NCBI GenBank assembly: GCA_035507915.1
Contig: DATJNS010000020.1
Coordinates: forward strand, 1 to 5,401
Reading direction: 5' to 3'
Source of the DNA: JACQAI01 sp035507915
GTDB lineage: Bacteria > Pseudomonadota > Alphaproteobacteria > Elsterales > Elsteraceae
DNA length: 5,401 nt
Below are positions 1 through 5,401 of the stretch, in pieces. Numbering within the stretch: position 1 is the first letter of the stretch; the number at the start of each line of letters is the position of its first letter. The translations under genes and the position numbers were made by a program. Under the pieces are notes generated by a model that did no database searches, was not told where the DNA came from, and saw only the letters and a list, made by a program, of their open reading frames with translations.

Positions 1-5
1 GGTTG

Positions 6-66
6 CGGAAAATGGTCGAGTTCGCTCCTTACAATGGTATTAATTCGAGTTATAATTTCGGAAAAT
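6..66. repeat. Short direct repeats around the lipoprotein promoter
   Basis: Three short words occur twice in this AT-rich patch. CGGAAAAT is at 6-13 and 59-66. AATGGT is at 11-16 and 33-38. TCGAGTT is at 16-22 and 45-51. The second and third words form a composite unit: AATGGTCGAGTT at 11-22 recurs at 33-51 with seven extra bases (ATTAATT) inside. The copies flank or overlap the predicted -35 and -10 boxes, so they could be regulator sites, or just the remains of a local duplication. The identity of the words is seen directly; any regulatory role is inference. Confidence 0.35.
28..56 (+). promoter_or_regulatory. Predicted sigma-70-type promoter of the lipoprotein gene
   Basis: A perfect TATAAT box lies at 51-56. 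CTTACA at 28-33 matches TTGACA at four of six positions, and the spacer is 17 bases. Transcription would start near base 63, giving a leader of roughly 68 bases before the ATG at 131. The region is strikingly AT-rich compared with the rest of the window, as is usual for promoters in high-GC genomes. The -35 match is modest, and nothing upstream of the window edge can be judged. Confidence 0.55.
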
Positions 67-83
67 ATTGAACGATTTGGCGA

Positions 84-110
84 GCGACCGTCTTATGGCT
101 CGGACGGTGC
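84..110 (+). other. Predicted hairpin in the lipoprotein mRNA leader
   Basis: ACCGTC at 87-92 and GACGGT at 103-108 are perfect inverted repeats around a 10-base loop. GC at 84-85 can also pair with GC at 109-110 if G86 is bulged, giving eight pairs. The hairpin ends about ten bases before the ribosome binding site at 121. It could affect mRNA stability or translation, but no regulatory family is recognised, and an eight-pair stem can occur by chance in GC-rich DNA. Confidence 0.3.
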
Positions 111-120
111 ACATCCTCGC

Positions 121-126
121 GGAGAA
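121..126 (+). promoter_or_regulatory. Ribosome binding site that fixes the lipoprotein start
   Basis: GGAGAA at 121-126 lies six bases (counted from GGAG) before ATG 131 and nine before a second ATG at 134. The in-frame TTG at 68 and ATG at 95 have no comparable site and would put about 12 to 21 extra residues ahead of the signal peptide. The site therefore supports starting at 131 or 134. Confidence 0.65.
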
Positions 127-130
127 ATCG

Positions 131-1705
131 ATGATGCAAACTCGCCGCGTCGCGAAATTCGGGTACGCAGCAGGGCGCATCCTGCAAATTGTGCCGGCGC
201 TTTCGATGCTGGTCGCGTGCAACGCCAACAACGCTGTGAACTCCCTGTTCAGCGGTGAGCCAGACGTGGCCGATAGCGTTTGGTATGGGACATCCGACAA
301 TACGACGAAGGCCGACAAGGCCGATTTCTATCCGGCGGGTTGCAAGGTCAGCGACAACATCATCGACAGCGCATCGATCAACCACTGCGTCTACATCATG
401 ATGAACGTGATCGATCGCCGCTATGCCGCGTGGGCCGATGCCCTGAGAGGCACGACGGCCATCGGCTATACCGCCCTCGATGCCACGACGATCGGGGCCG
501 GTGTCGCGGGCTCGCTGGTCGGCGGCTTCGCCTCGCAAGCGCTGAACGGCGGCATCTCGTTCCTGAACGGAACGAAATCGGCTGTCAACTCCGACATCTT
601 CATCAATAACTCTATCCAGACCATCCTGACTCAGATGGACAAGGATCGCGCGTCGATCGCCGCTACCATCGCTGTTCGACTCAACGCCGCCGAAGGCGGC
701 AAGAGCACTGTCACGGTCGGTACCATCACGAGCGGTACGATAAGCACCGGCGCGATAACGGGAGGCGCCATCAGCGGCGGCACCAAGACGGCCGGAACAG
801 TGACGGCGGCGGCGGGGGCGTCGGGCAACACGATCACGGATGCCACGATATCCGACGCAACGCTGTCGGGGGCTACGATCACCCTCAATCCAGCAAATGG
901 CGACGGGGTTAGCAGTGTCATGTTGTCGGGCGTCACGACGAAGACCGGCAACGCCACCGGGGAAAGCGTGTCCGGCGCCAGTCTGACCGGCGCGACGCTG
1001 ACCGGTGCCACGATCATCAACGCCACGATCGCTGGAAATGCCGTCTCGGCCGGTACCGTCACGCACGGCACGGTCACCAGCGCGACGATAGCGGGCGGCA
1101 CCATGACGGTGGGCGCTGTCGGGGCGAGTAGTTCGAGCACCACGCCGCCGGGTCAGAAGATCACTAAAGGCAGCATAACGACCGGGACTGTGACGGCCGG
1201 CACCATCGTGGGTCCTAGTACGACGGGAACCTCGACCTCCGGCACGCAGATAACCGGTGCCACCGTGACGGGCGCGACCGTGGCGGGGGCCGAATTGAGC
1301 AGCTCAGACGGTGGCGCTGGCGTGACGACTAATGCGACCCTGACGGGCGTCACCCTCTCGGGTGCCACCATCACACAACCCTCCATCACGAACGCCGTCA
1401 TGGCGGGGACCACGGTGACCGGCGGCACCATCGTGACCGGCAGCGTGGCGAGTGGCGTGGTGACCACGGCAGGCGCCTCGGCCGGGAAAGCCGTGCCGTA
1501 CCAGACCCTGGCCGAAGCTTGGTACGATCTCCAGCGCTACAGCCGGGCCGGCTCGTACACCCACGCTTACACGGAATTACAGGCAAACACCGGCGCGCAG
1601 GCAAGCGCGTGCCAGGCTGAGCTGAAGAACGTCAAGTCGGGAAGTAGCACCAAGCAGGCGGCCGCCACTGCGACGACGACGTGCCCCCCGACAACGGGGA
1701 ACTGA
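131..1705 (+). CDS. Predicted lipoprotein with a pentapeptide-like beta-solenoid domain, function unknown
   Basis: I recognise no named gene. The product is 524 residues from ATG 131. Residues 1-30 are a lipoprotein signal peptide: basic MMQTRR, a hydrophobic stretch, and lipobox LVAC with Cys30 as lipidation site. Asn follows the Cys, so nothing there suggests an inner-membrane retention signal. Residues about 70-185 look helical (VIDRRYAAWADAL, ILTQMDKDRASIA). Residues about 193-448 are Thr/Gly/Ala-rich five-residue repeats with few charges. Residues 457-524 are again helical (YQTLAEAWYDLQRYSRAG), with a Thr-rich tail. The mature part has four further cysteines (71, 86, 494, 518), so disulfides are possible. 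From memory, the N- and C-terminal pieces resemble one family of uncharacterised proteobacterial lipoproteins, with the repeats inserted between them; this is inference. Six ATA codons set it apart from its neighbours. It converges with plsY. A surface or adhesive role is possible but unproven. Confidence 0.85.
   Translation: MMQTRRVAKFGYAAGRILQIVPALSMLVACNANNAVNSLFSGEPDVADSVWYGTSDNTTKADKADFYPAGCKVSDNIIDSASINHCVYIMMNVIDRRYAAWADALRGTTAIGYTALDATTIGAGVAGSLVGGFASQALNGGISFLNGTKSAVNSDIFINNSIQTILTQMDKDRASIAATIAVRLNAAEGGKSTVTVGTITSGTISTGAITGGAISGGTKTAGTVTAAAGASGNTITDATISDATLSGATITLNPANGDGVSSVMLSGVTTKTGNATGESVSGASLTGATLTGATIINATIAGNAVSAGTVTHGTVTSATIAGGTMTVGAVGASSSSTTPPGQKITKGSITTGTVTAGTIVGPSTTGTSTSGTQITGATVTGATVAGAELSSSDGGAGVTTNATLTGVTLSGATITQPSITNAVMAGTTVTGGTIVTGSVASGVVTTAGASAGKAVPYQTLAEAWYDLQRYSRAGSYTHAYTELQANTGAQASACQAELKNVKSGSSTKQAAATATTTCPPTTGN
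707..1474 (+). repeat. Coding region of about 35-40 degenerate five-residue repeats
   Basis: Residues 193-448 of the lipoprotein follow a period of five with Leu, Ile, Val or Met at the third place, usually after Thr: units such as GTITS, ATLTG, ATIAG and GTVTH. The cleanest run is 11 consecutive units at residues 278-332 (bases 962-1126). Glycine/serine/proline-rich breaks, for example GASSSSTTPPG, separate about four blocks. The spacing matches the pentapeptide-repeat right-handed quadrilateral helix (A-D/N-L-x-x), but with Thr where Asp or Asn is usual. About 12 coils are expected if it folds that way. The DNA copies are diverged, so this is not a recent tandem expansion. Confidence 0.7.
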
Positions 1706-1709
1706 GGCG

Positions 1710-1753
1710 CGGGGCGGCGCCGTAGCCCGGTCGCTTCGTGCGTCGACGCCCCG
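1710..1753 (+). terminator. Weak candidate hairpin just after the lipoprotein stop
   Basis: CGGGGCG at 1710-1716 is the exact reverse complement of CGCCCCG at 1747-1753, with a 30-base loop that holds a smaller CGC/GCG stem. It starts four bases after the TGA. No T-run follows, so it is a poor intrinsic terminator and might be chance in GC-rich DNA. Confidence 0.2.
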
Positions 1754-1832
1754 ATGCGCGCGGCAGCATGAGTGCGCGGGTGATCGCCATCACGGAACGA
1801 AGCGGAACTCGAACCCGATAGGGAAGTAACTT

Positions 1833-1866
1833 CAAACCGCGACACCGCCGCGTCTTCGCGTGTTTG
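1833..1866. terminator. Candidate bidirectional terminator between convergent genes
   Basis: CAAACCGCG at 1833-1841 pairs with CGCGTGTTTG at 1857-1866, giving nine pairs with T1861 bulged and a 15-base loop. AAA on one side and TTT on the other supply a short U-containing end in both directions, the usual design of a shared terminator. It starts 12 bases after the plsY stop read on the minus strand and about 130 bases after the lipoprotein stop on the plus strand. The U-run is only three bases, which limits confidence. Confidence 0.4.
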
Positions 1867-1877
1867 ATCGCCGCCTG

Positions 1878-2492
1878 TCAGGCGTGTCGGCCGATCTTCG
1901 GTTCGCGCCCGGTCACCAGGCGCTGGATGTTGGCATGATGGCGCAAGACGACTAGGACCGCCAGCAACAGGCCGAGCTGGACCCGCTGCGGATCGGCGAG
2001 GAAATACGCGTAGGCAGGCGCGGCGATCAGCGCGATCAGGCCGGCGAGCGACGAATAGCGCGCCAGCGCGGCGACCACGAGCCACGTCGCGCACGCCGCC
2101 ACGCCGACCGGCCAGGCGATCGCCAGCCACACGCCCAACGCGGTCGCCACGCCCTTGCCGCCGCGGAACCGGAGCCAGACCGGAAACAGGTGACCGATCA
2201 CCGCCGCGCCGCCGGCGATCACGGCGAAGTCGGGGCCGTATGCACGCGCGATCAGCACGGCGAGCGCGCCCTTGCCGCCGTCGAGCAGCACGGTCAGCGC
2301 GGCGAGCGTCTTGTTGCCGGTCCGCAACACGTTGGTCGCGCCGATGCTCCCCGAGCCAATTTGGCGCAGGTCGCCGAGCCCGGCGAGCCGCGTCAGGATC
2401 AGGCCGAACGGGATCGAGCCCATCAGGTAGGCGACCAGCGCGGCGGCGTAGTACGGCCAGACATACGCGACGTCACCGAGCGGATGGATCAT
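1878..2492 (-). CDS. plsY: Acyl-phosphate:glycerol-3-phosphate acyltransferase PlsY
   Basis: PlsY is an inner-membrane enzyme that moves an acyl group from acyl phosphate (made by PlsX) to glycerol-3-phosphate, giving lysophosphatidic acid, the first step of phospholipid synthesis. The 204-residue length is typical. The conserved cytoplasmic loops are intact: GSIPFG at 25-30, GSGSIGATNVLR at 46-57 followed by DGGKG at 71-75, and GHLFPVWLRFRGGKG at 100-114, with an N-x-x-R-L..G-x-EPKIG end. Several hydrophobic stretches (about 14-38, 62-82, 88-107, 115-143, 146-166, 171-184) fit a multi-pass membrane protein. The start ATG has a strong ribosome binding site. It lies 19 bases after pyrC' and is likely the last gene of that operon. 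In many alphaproteobacteria, as I recall, dprA follows; here a convergent lipoprotein gene does. Confidence 0.96.
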   Translation of the reverse strand: MIHPLGDVAYVWPYYAAALVAYLMGSIPFGLILTRLAGLGDLRQIGSGSIGATNVLRTGNKTLAALTVLLDGGKGALAVLIARAYGPDFAVIAGGAAVIGHLFPVWLRFRGGKGVATALGVWLAIAWPVGVAACATWLVVAALARYSSLAGLIALIAAPAYAYFLADPQRVQLGLLLAVLVVLRHHANIQRLVTGREPKIGRHA

Positions 2493-2499
2493 CGCCGCG

Positions 2500-2505
2500 C
2501 TCCTT
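2500..2505 (-). promoter_or_regulatory. Ribosome binding site of plsY
   Basis: Read on the minus strand this is AAGGAG, seven bases before the plsY ATG. It is the strongest Shine-Dalgarno match in the window and sits wholly in the 19-base gap after pyrC', so plsY can be translated independently of its upstream neighbour. Confidence 0.8.
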
Positions 2506-2511
2506 CTTCGC

Positions 2512-3804
2512 TCAGCCGTGGACGCGCCGGCCGCCGAGCCAGGTGCCGACCGCGCGGCCCTGCACCGGACGGCCGTCGAACGGCGTGTTCTTGGATTTCG
2601 ACCGGAACGCCTTCTCGTCGATGCGCCACGGCTTGGCGGGATCGAACAGCACGAGATCGGCGGGCGCGCCCCTGGCCAGCGTGCCGCCGGCGCAGCGCAG
2701 GATGCGTGCCGGGTTGCTGCTCAGCCGGGCGATCAGCTCGACCAAGGTCAGGAAGCCGTTGTGCACCAGCTCGAGGCCGAGCGGCAGCAGGGTCTCGAGC
2801 CCGATCATGCCGAACTCGGCCTGCTGGAACGGCAGGCGCTTGGAGTCCTGGTCCTGCGGCGCGTGATCCGACGCGATCGCGTCGATCGTGCCGTCGGTCA
2901 GCCCGTCGACCACGGCGCGGCGGTCCCATTCGCCGCGCAGCGGCGGCGACACCTTCGTGAACGTGCGGTAGTCGCCGATCGCGGTCTCGTTGAGCGCGAA
3001 ATAATGCGGCGCGGTGTCGGCGGTCACCGGCAGGCCGCGGCGCTTGGCGGCGCGCACCGCCTCGATCGCCGCCGCGGTGGTCAGCGGGCCGGTGTGGTAG
3101 CGCGTGTTGGTGAGCTCGACCAGGCGCAGGTCGCGCTCGACCTGCATGACCTCGGCCGCCGCCGGAATGCCGGGCAGGCCGAGCCGCGTGGCGATCTCGC
3201 CTTCGGTCATCGCGCCACCGGCCGCGAGCGACGGCTCCTCGGGATGATTGAGGATCAACTGGTCGTAGGTGCGCGCGTAGCCGAGCGCGCGGCGCATCAC
3301 CAGCGCGTCGGCGACCGTGCGCGGGCTGTCCGTGAAGCCGACCGCGCCGGCGGCGCTCATCAGGCCCATCTCGGTCAGCTGCTTGCCGGCGCGCCCGCGC
3401 GTGATCGCGCCGTAGGCATGGATGCGCACGCGCGCGAGCTCGCTGGCGCGGCGCGCGATGAACTCGATCAGCGACGGCTCGTCGATCACCGGATCGGTGT
3501 TGGGCAAGCAGGCGAGCGTCGTGACGCCGCCCGCGGCCGCGGCCGCCGCCGCCGAGACGATGTTCTCCTTGTGCTCCTCGCCGGGTTCGCGCAGCTGGAC
3601 GCGCATGTCGACCAGGCCGGGCGCGATGCACAGCCCACTCGCGTCGACCACCGCGACGTCGGCCGGCGGGTTGCCGAGCAGGTCGCGCGGCAAGAGCTCG
3701 TTGCCGCGGTCGGCGATCACGCCGTTCTCGACCAGCAGGTCCTCGACGCGGTCGGTCCCGGCCTGCGGATCGATCACCCGCCCGCCACGGAACAAGAGCC
3801 GCAT
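2512..3804 (-). CDS. pyrC: Dihydroorotase-like PyrC' subunit, probably catalytically inactive
   Basis: This 430-residue protein has the type I dihydroorotase/amidohydrolase fold signature: N-terminal beta part with GGRVIDP, PGLVD near residue 62, the core barrel, and a C-terminal NTPFDGRPVQGR segment. Key metal ligands are gone. The HxH after PGLVD is Arg68 and Gln70, and the motif HVxHVST has become YHTGPLTT with Pro240 in place of the second His. In SDHAPH the last His is Gln317, while Asp313 and His187 remain. Such PyrC' proteins, known from Pseudomonas, do not make dihydroorotate but assemble with PyrB. An active dihydroorotase should therefore be encoded elsewhere. ATG 3804 overlaps the pyrB stop by one base (TGATG), implying translational coupling. 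A TTG directly upstream (3807) is a possible but less likely start. Databases will often call it simply dihydroorotase. Confidence 0.93.
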   Translation of the reverse strand: MRLLFRGGRVIDPQAGTDRVEDLLVENGVIADRGNELLPRDLLGNPPADVAVVDASGLCIAPGLVDMRVQLREPGEEHKENIVSAAAAAAAGGVTTLACLPNTDPVIDEPSLIEFIARRASELARVRIHAYGAITRGRAGKQLTEMGLMSAAGAVGFTDSPRTVADALVMRRALGYARTYDQLILNHPEEPSLAAGGAMTEGEIATRLGLPGIPAAAEVMQVERDLRLVELTNTRYHTGPLTTAAAIEAVRAAKRRGLPVTADTAPHYFALNETAIGDYRTFTKVSPPLRGEWDRRAVVDGLTDGTIDAIASDHAPQDQDSKRLPFQQAEFGMIGLETLLPLGLELVHNGFLTLVELIARLSSNPARILRCAGGTLARGAPADLVLFDPAKPWRIDEKAFRSKSKNTPFDGRPVQGRAVGTWLGGRRVHG

Positions 3805-4751
3805 CAATCGTTTCTCAGGGTCTGGCGGTGCTCGACCAGCGTCTCCAGGCAGGCCATGCGCACCGCCACGCCCATCTCGACCTGCTCGCGGATCAGACTG
3901 CGATCGATGTCGTCGGCGATCACGCTGTCGATCTCGATGCCGCGGTTCATCGGCCCGGGATGCATGACCAGCGCGTCGGGTTGCGCGACCGCCAGCTTCT
4001 CGCGGTCGAGCCCGAAGAAGTGGAAGTACTCGCGCGTCGACGGCACGAGCGCGCCCTGCATGCGCTCGGTCTGCAGCCGCAGCATCATGACGATGTCGCA
4101 GCCGGCGAGCCCGCGCGCCATGTCATGGAACACCTCGACGCCCATGCGGTCGATGTCGGCCGGCAGGAGGGTGGGCGGCGCCACCACGCGGACGCGCGCG
4201 CCCATGATGTTGAGCAGGTGGATGTTGGAACGCGCGACGCGGCTGTGCGCGACGTCGCCGCAGATCGCCACCGTCAGCCCGCCGAGCCGGCCCTTGCGGC
4301 GCCGGATGGTCAGCGCGTCGAGCAGCGCCTGGGTCGGATGCTCGTGGGTGCCGTCGCCGCCGTTGATCACCGAGCAGTTGACCTTCTCGGACAAGAGATG
4401 CACGGCGCCGGAGTCCGGATGGCGCACCACCAGCACGTCGACATGCATGGCGTTCAGCGTCATCGCGGTGTCGATCAAGGTCTCGCCCTTCTTCACCGAG
4501 CTCGTGGCGACCGACATGTTGATCACGTCGGCGCCGAGGCGCTTGCCCGCCAGCTCGAACGACGTGCGCGTGCGCGTCGAGTTCTCGAAGAACAGGTTGA
4601 TGACCGTGCGGCCGCGCAGGCTGGCGCCCTTCTTGACCGGGCTGCGGTTGGTCTCGACGTGGGTCTCGGCGGCATCGAGCAGAACGTTGATGTCGTCCGG
4701 GCCCATGCCTTCGATGGCGAGCAGGTGGCGATGGGCGAAGGCCGCGCTCAT
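3804..4751 (-). CDS. pyrB: Aspartate carbamoyltransferase catalytic subunit PyrB
   Basis: PyrB joins carbamoyl phosphate and aspartate to N-carbamoylaspartate, the committed step of pyrimidine synthesis, in the cytoplasm. All 315 residues of a standard catalytic chain are present. Visible active-site motifs are FFENSTRTRTSFE at 54-66 (carbamoyl phosphate loop), SSVKKGE at 84-90 with Lys88 matching E. coli Lys84, HPTQALLD at 138-145, DVAHSRVARS at 166-175, RLQTER at 225-230 and HPGPMNRG at 264-271. The N-terminal HRHLLAIEGM supports ATG 4751; an in-frame stop lies a few codons upstream. It heads the pyrB-pyrC'-plsY cluster and no pyrI is present here, consistent with a PyrB-PyrC' complex of the Pseudomonas type. 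No convincing Shine-Dalgarno lies at normal distance, which fits a leaderless message. Confidence 0.97.
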   Translation of the reverse strand: MSAAFAHRHLLAIEGMGPDDINVLLDAAETHVETNRSPVKKGASLRGRTVINLFFENSTRTRTSFELAGKRLGADVINMSVATSSVKKGETLIDTAMTLNAMHVDVLVVRHPDSGAVHLLSEKVNCSVINGGDGTHEHPTQALLDALTIRRRKGRLGGLTVAICGDVAHSRVARSNIHLLNIMGARVRVVAPPTLLPADIDRMGVEVFHDMARGLAGCDIVMMLRLQTERMQGALVPSTREYFHFFGLDREKLAVAQPDALVMHPGPMNRGIEIDSVIADDIDRSLIREQVEMGVAVRMACLETLVEHRQTLRND

Positions 4752-4762
4752 GTCGAGCCGGG

Positions 4763-4790
4763 ACTATAAGCCTCCGCTTCCCACACACAA
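4763..4790 (-). promoter_or_regulatory. Candidate promoter of pyrB, possibly giving a leaderless mRNA
   Basis: On the minus strand TATAGT (4763-4768) is preceded after 16 bases by TTGTGT (4785-4790). Only 11 bases separate the -10 box from the pyrB ATG, so transcription would start about four to six bases before it. The only GGAGG in the gap lies 19 bases before the ATG, too far to serve, and falls within the promoter spacer. Each hexamer has one or more mismatches to consensus, so this remains a prediction. Confidence 0.4.
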
Positions 4791-4831
4791 GCGCCAAGCA
4801 GACGGCGAATCGACCGAATCGGATCGCCGCG

Positions 4832-5401
4832 TCACCGGCTCGCGCACCAGCGGCGCCACAGCGCGCGGTAGGCCGCCTCGACCGCGGCGACGTAGCGCGC
4901 GCAGTCGCCGACCGGCGACGCGAGCAGGCGCCCACGCAGGCTCGCGCGCAGCGCCGCCAGCGCCGGCAGATCGCCCGCCAGCCGGCATGCGATCGCGACG
5001 TAATCGTCGGGCGTGCGGGCGACCAGGTCTCCGAGCCCGAGCGGCGTCAGGAGCGCGGCCCCGGCGCGCCCGGGCAGCGCCGTGCCGACCAGCGTGACGA
5101 CCGGCACGCCCATCCACAGCGCCTCGAGCGTGCTGACGCCGCCGTTCTGCGGGAACGGGTCGAGCGCGATGTCGACCGCGCCGAAGGCGGCGAGGTGGTG
5201 CCGGTGATCGGTGCCGCCCTGGAGCACGACGCGCGCCGCGGCGATGCCGAGCCGGTCGAGGCGCTCGACCGTGCGCGCGCGCTCGCCGGCGTCGCTGAAC
5301 ACCCTGTCCTTCAGCAGCAGCCGGCTGTCCGGCATGGCGGCGAGGATGCGTGCCCACAGCGCGAGCGCATCGTCCGACGCCTTGGCGAACCGGTTGAGGC
5401 A
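4832..5401 (-). CDS. GT41 (OGT/SPINDLY-type) glycosyltransferase, C-terminal part, cut by the window edge
   Basis: The visible 189 residues are the C-terminal end of the catalytic region of a family 41 glycosyltransferase; the open frame continues without a stop to base 5401, so the start and probable TPR repeats lie outside. Numbering from the edge, NRFAK at 3-7 aligns with the human OGT segment holding Lys842. W-A-R-I-L and PDSRLLLK follow at 16-31, HHLAAFGAVDIALDPFP at 68-84 and NGGVSTLEALWMGVPVVT at 86-103, the nucleotide-sugar-binding core. A helical tail with LRASLRGRLLASPVGD and AYRALW ends the protein as in the family. Members transfer a sugar from a nucleotide donor to Ser/Thr of proteins, but bacterial donors and targets are mostly unknown. 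An ATG at 5335 lies inside the domain and is not the start. It ends 80 bases before pyrB and is probably a separate unit. Confidence 0.88.
   Translation of the reverse strand, partial: CLNRFAKASDDALALWARILAAMPDSRLLLKDRVFSDAGERARTVERLDRLGIAAARVVLQGGTDHRHHLAAFGAVDIALDPFPQNGGVSTLEALWMGVPVVTLVGTALPGRAGAALLTPLGLGDLVARTPDDYVAIACRLAGDLPALAALRASLRGRLLASPVGDCARYVAAVEAAYRALWRRWCASR

Noticed and set aside
68..130. An upstream TTG (68) or ATG (95) start for the lipoprotein.
   Set aside because: It would bury the signal peptide behind extra residues and lacks a ribosome binding site, whereas ATG 131 has GGAG six bases upstream and gives a textbook lipoprotein signal.
143..166. Twin-arginine export signal (TRRVAKF).
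   Set aside because: Only the RR pair and a preceding Thr match; the Phe-Leu-Lys part is missing and the LVAC lipobox explains the signal as an ordinary lipoprotein one.
631..1467. Two minus-strand open frames (631-1143 and 1153-1467) with Val/Pro-rich, repeat-like translations.
   Set aside because: They are the antisense image of the Thr/Gly repeat codons of the lipoprotein; the apparent VTVPP repeats follow from ACC/GGC/ATC-rich codons on the other strand.
1706..1877. Remnant gene or mobile-element scar in the gap between the convergent genes.
   Set aside because: Short frames read here give no recognisable domain, and no terminal repeats or target duplications are visible; only hairpins stand out.
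4801..4833. Hairpin terminator after the glycosyltransferase gene.
   Set aside because: GACGGCGA and TCGCCGCGTC pair only with bulges, the stem overlaps the stop codon, and no T-run follows on the minus strand.
2518..5097. A very long plus-strand open frame (859 codons) opposite pyrC', pyrB and the glycosyltransferase.
   Set aside because: It lies antisense to three clearly recognised genes, its translation is Arg/Ala/His-rich without a family, and long antisense frames are expected in GC-rich coding DNA.
131..5401. A functional system linking the GT41 glycosyltransferase with the Thr-rich lipoprotein as its substrate.
   Set aside because: The genes are about 3.1 kb apart, on opposite strands, separated by a housekeeping operon; GT41 enzymes act in the cytoplasm on targets that cannot be read from sequence. 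Nothing here supports the link.

Overview
The window looks like chromosomal DNA of a high-GC alphaproteobacterium, most likely a Rhodospirillales/Acetobacteraceae-type lineage. The clues are the high GC, the order pyrB - non-catalytic pyrC' - plsY, and the PyrC' signature DMRVQLREPG where a true dihydroorotase has HxH. The lineage call rests on remembered family resemblance, not on a search.

Right half to centre, minus strand (about 5401 down to 1878). The window opens inside the C-terminal catalytic half of an OGT/SPINDLY-type (GT41) glycosyltransferase that runs off the right edge. An 80-base gap with a plausible promoter leads into pyrB (aspartate transcarbamoylase). It is followed with a 1-base TGATG overlap by pyrC', a dihydroorotase homologue that has lost several metal-binding histidines and probably serves as a structural partner of PyrB. 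After 19 bases carrying a strong ribosome binding site comes plsY, the acyl-phosphate glycerol-3-phosphate acyltransferase. The three genes look like one operon that joins the second step of pyrimidine synthesis to the first acylation in phospholipid synthesis.

Left third, plus strand (1 to 1705). This part looks accessory. An AT-rich patch carries a perfect TATAAT box, short direct repeats and a leader hairpin. It precedes a 524-residue predicted lipoprotein of unknown function with a clean LVAC lipobox. The protein has a helical N-terminal domain, about 255 residues of Thr/Gly/Ala-rich five-residue repeats (predicted beta-solenoid) and a short helical C-terminal domain. It uses ATA isoleucine codons, which I did not find in the neighbouring operon.

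The lipoprotein gene and the pyrB-pyrC'-plsY operon converge on a 172-base gap (1706-1877) that holds an inverted repeat suited to a shared terminator. The solenoid lipoprotein is the most novel element; the minus-strand genes are ordinary housekeeping genes with some details of interest. I found no RNA gene, CRISPR array or insertion sequence.
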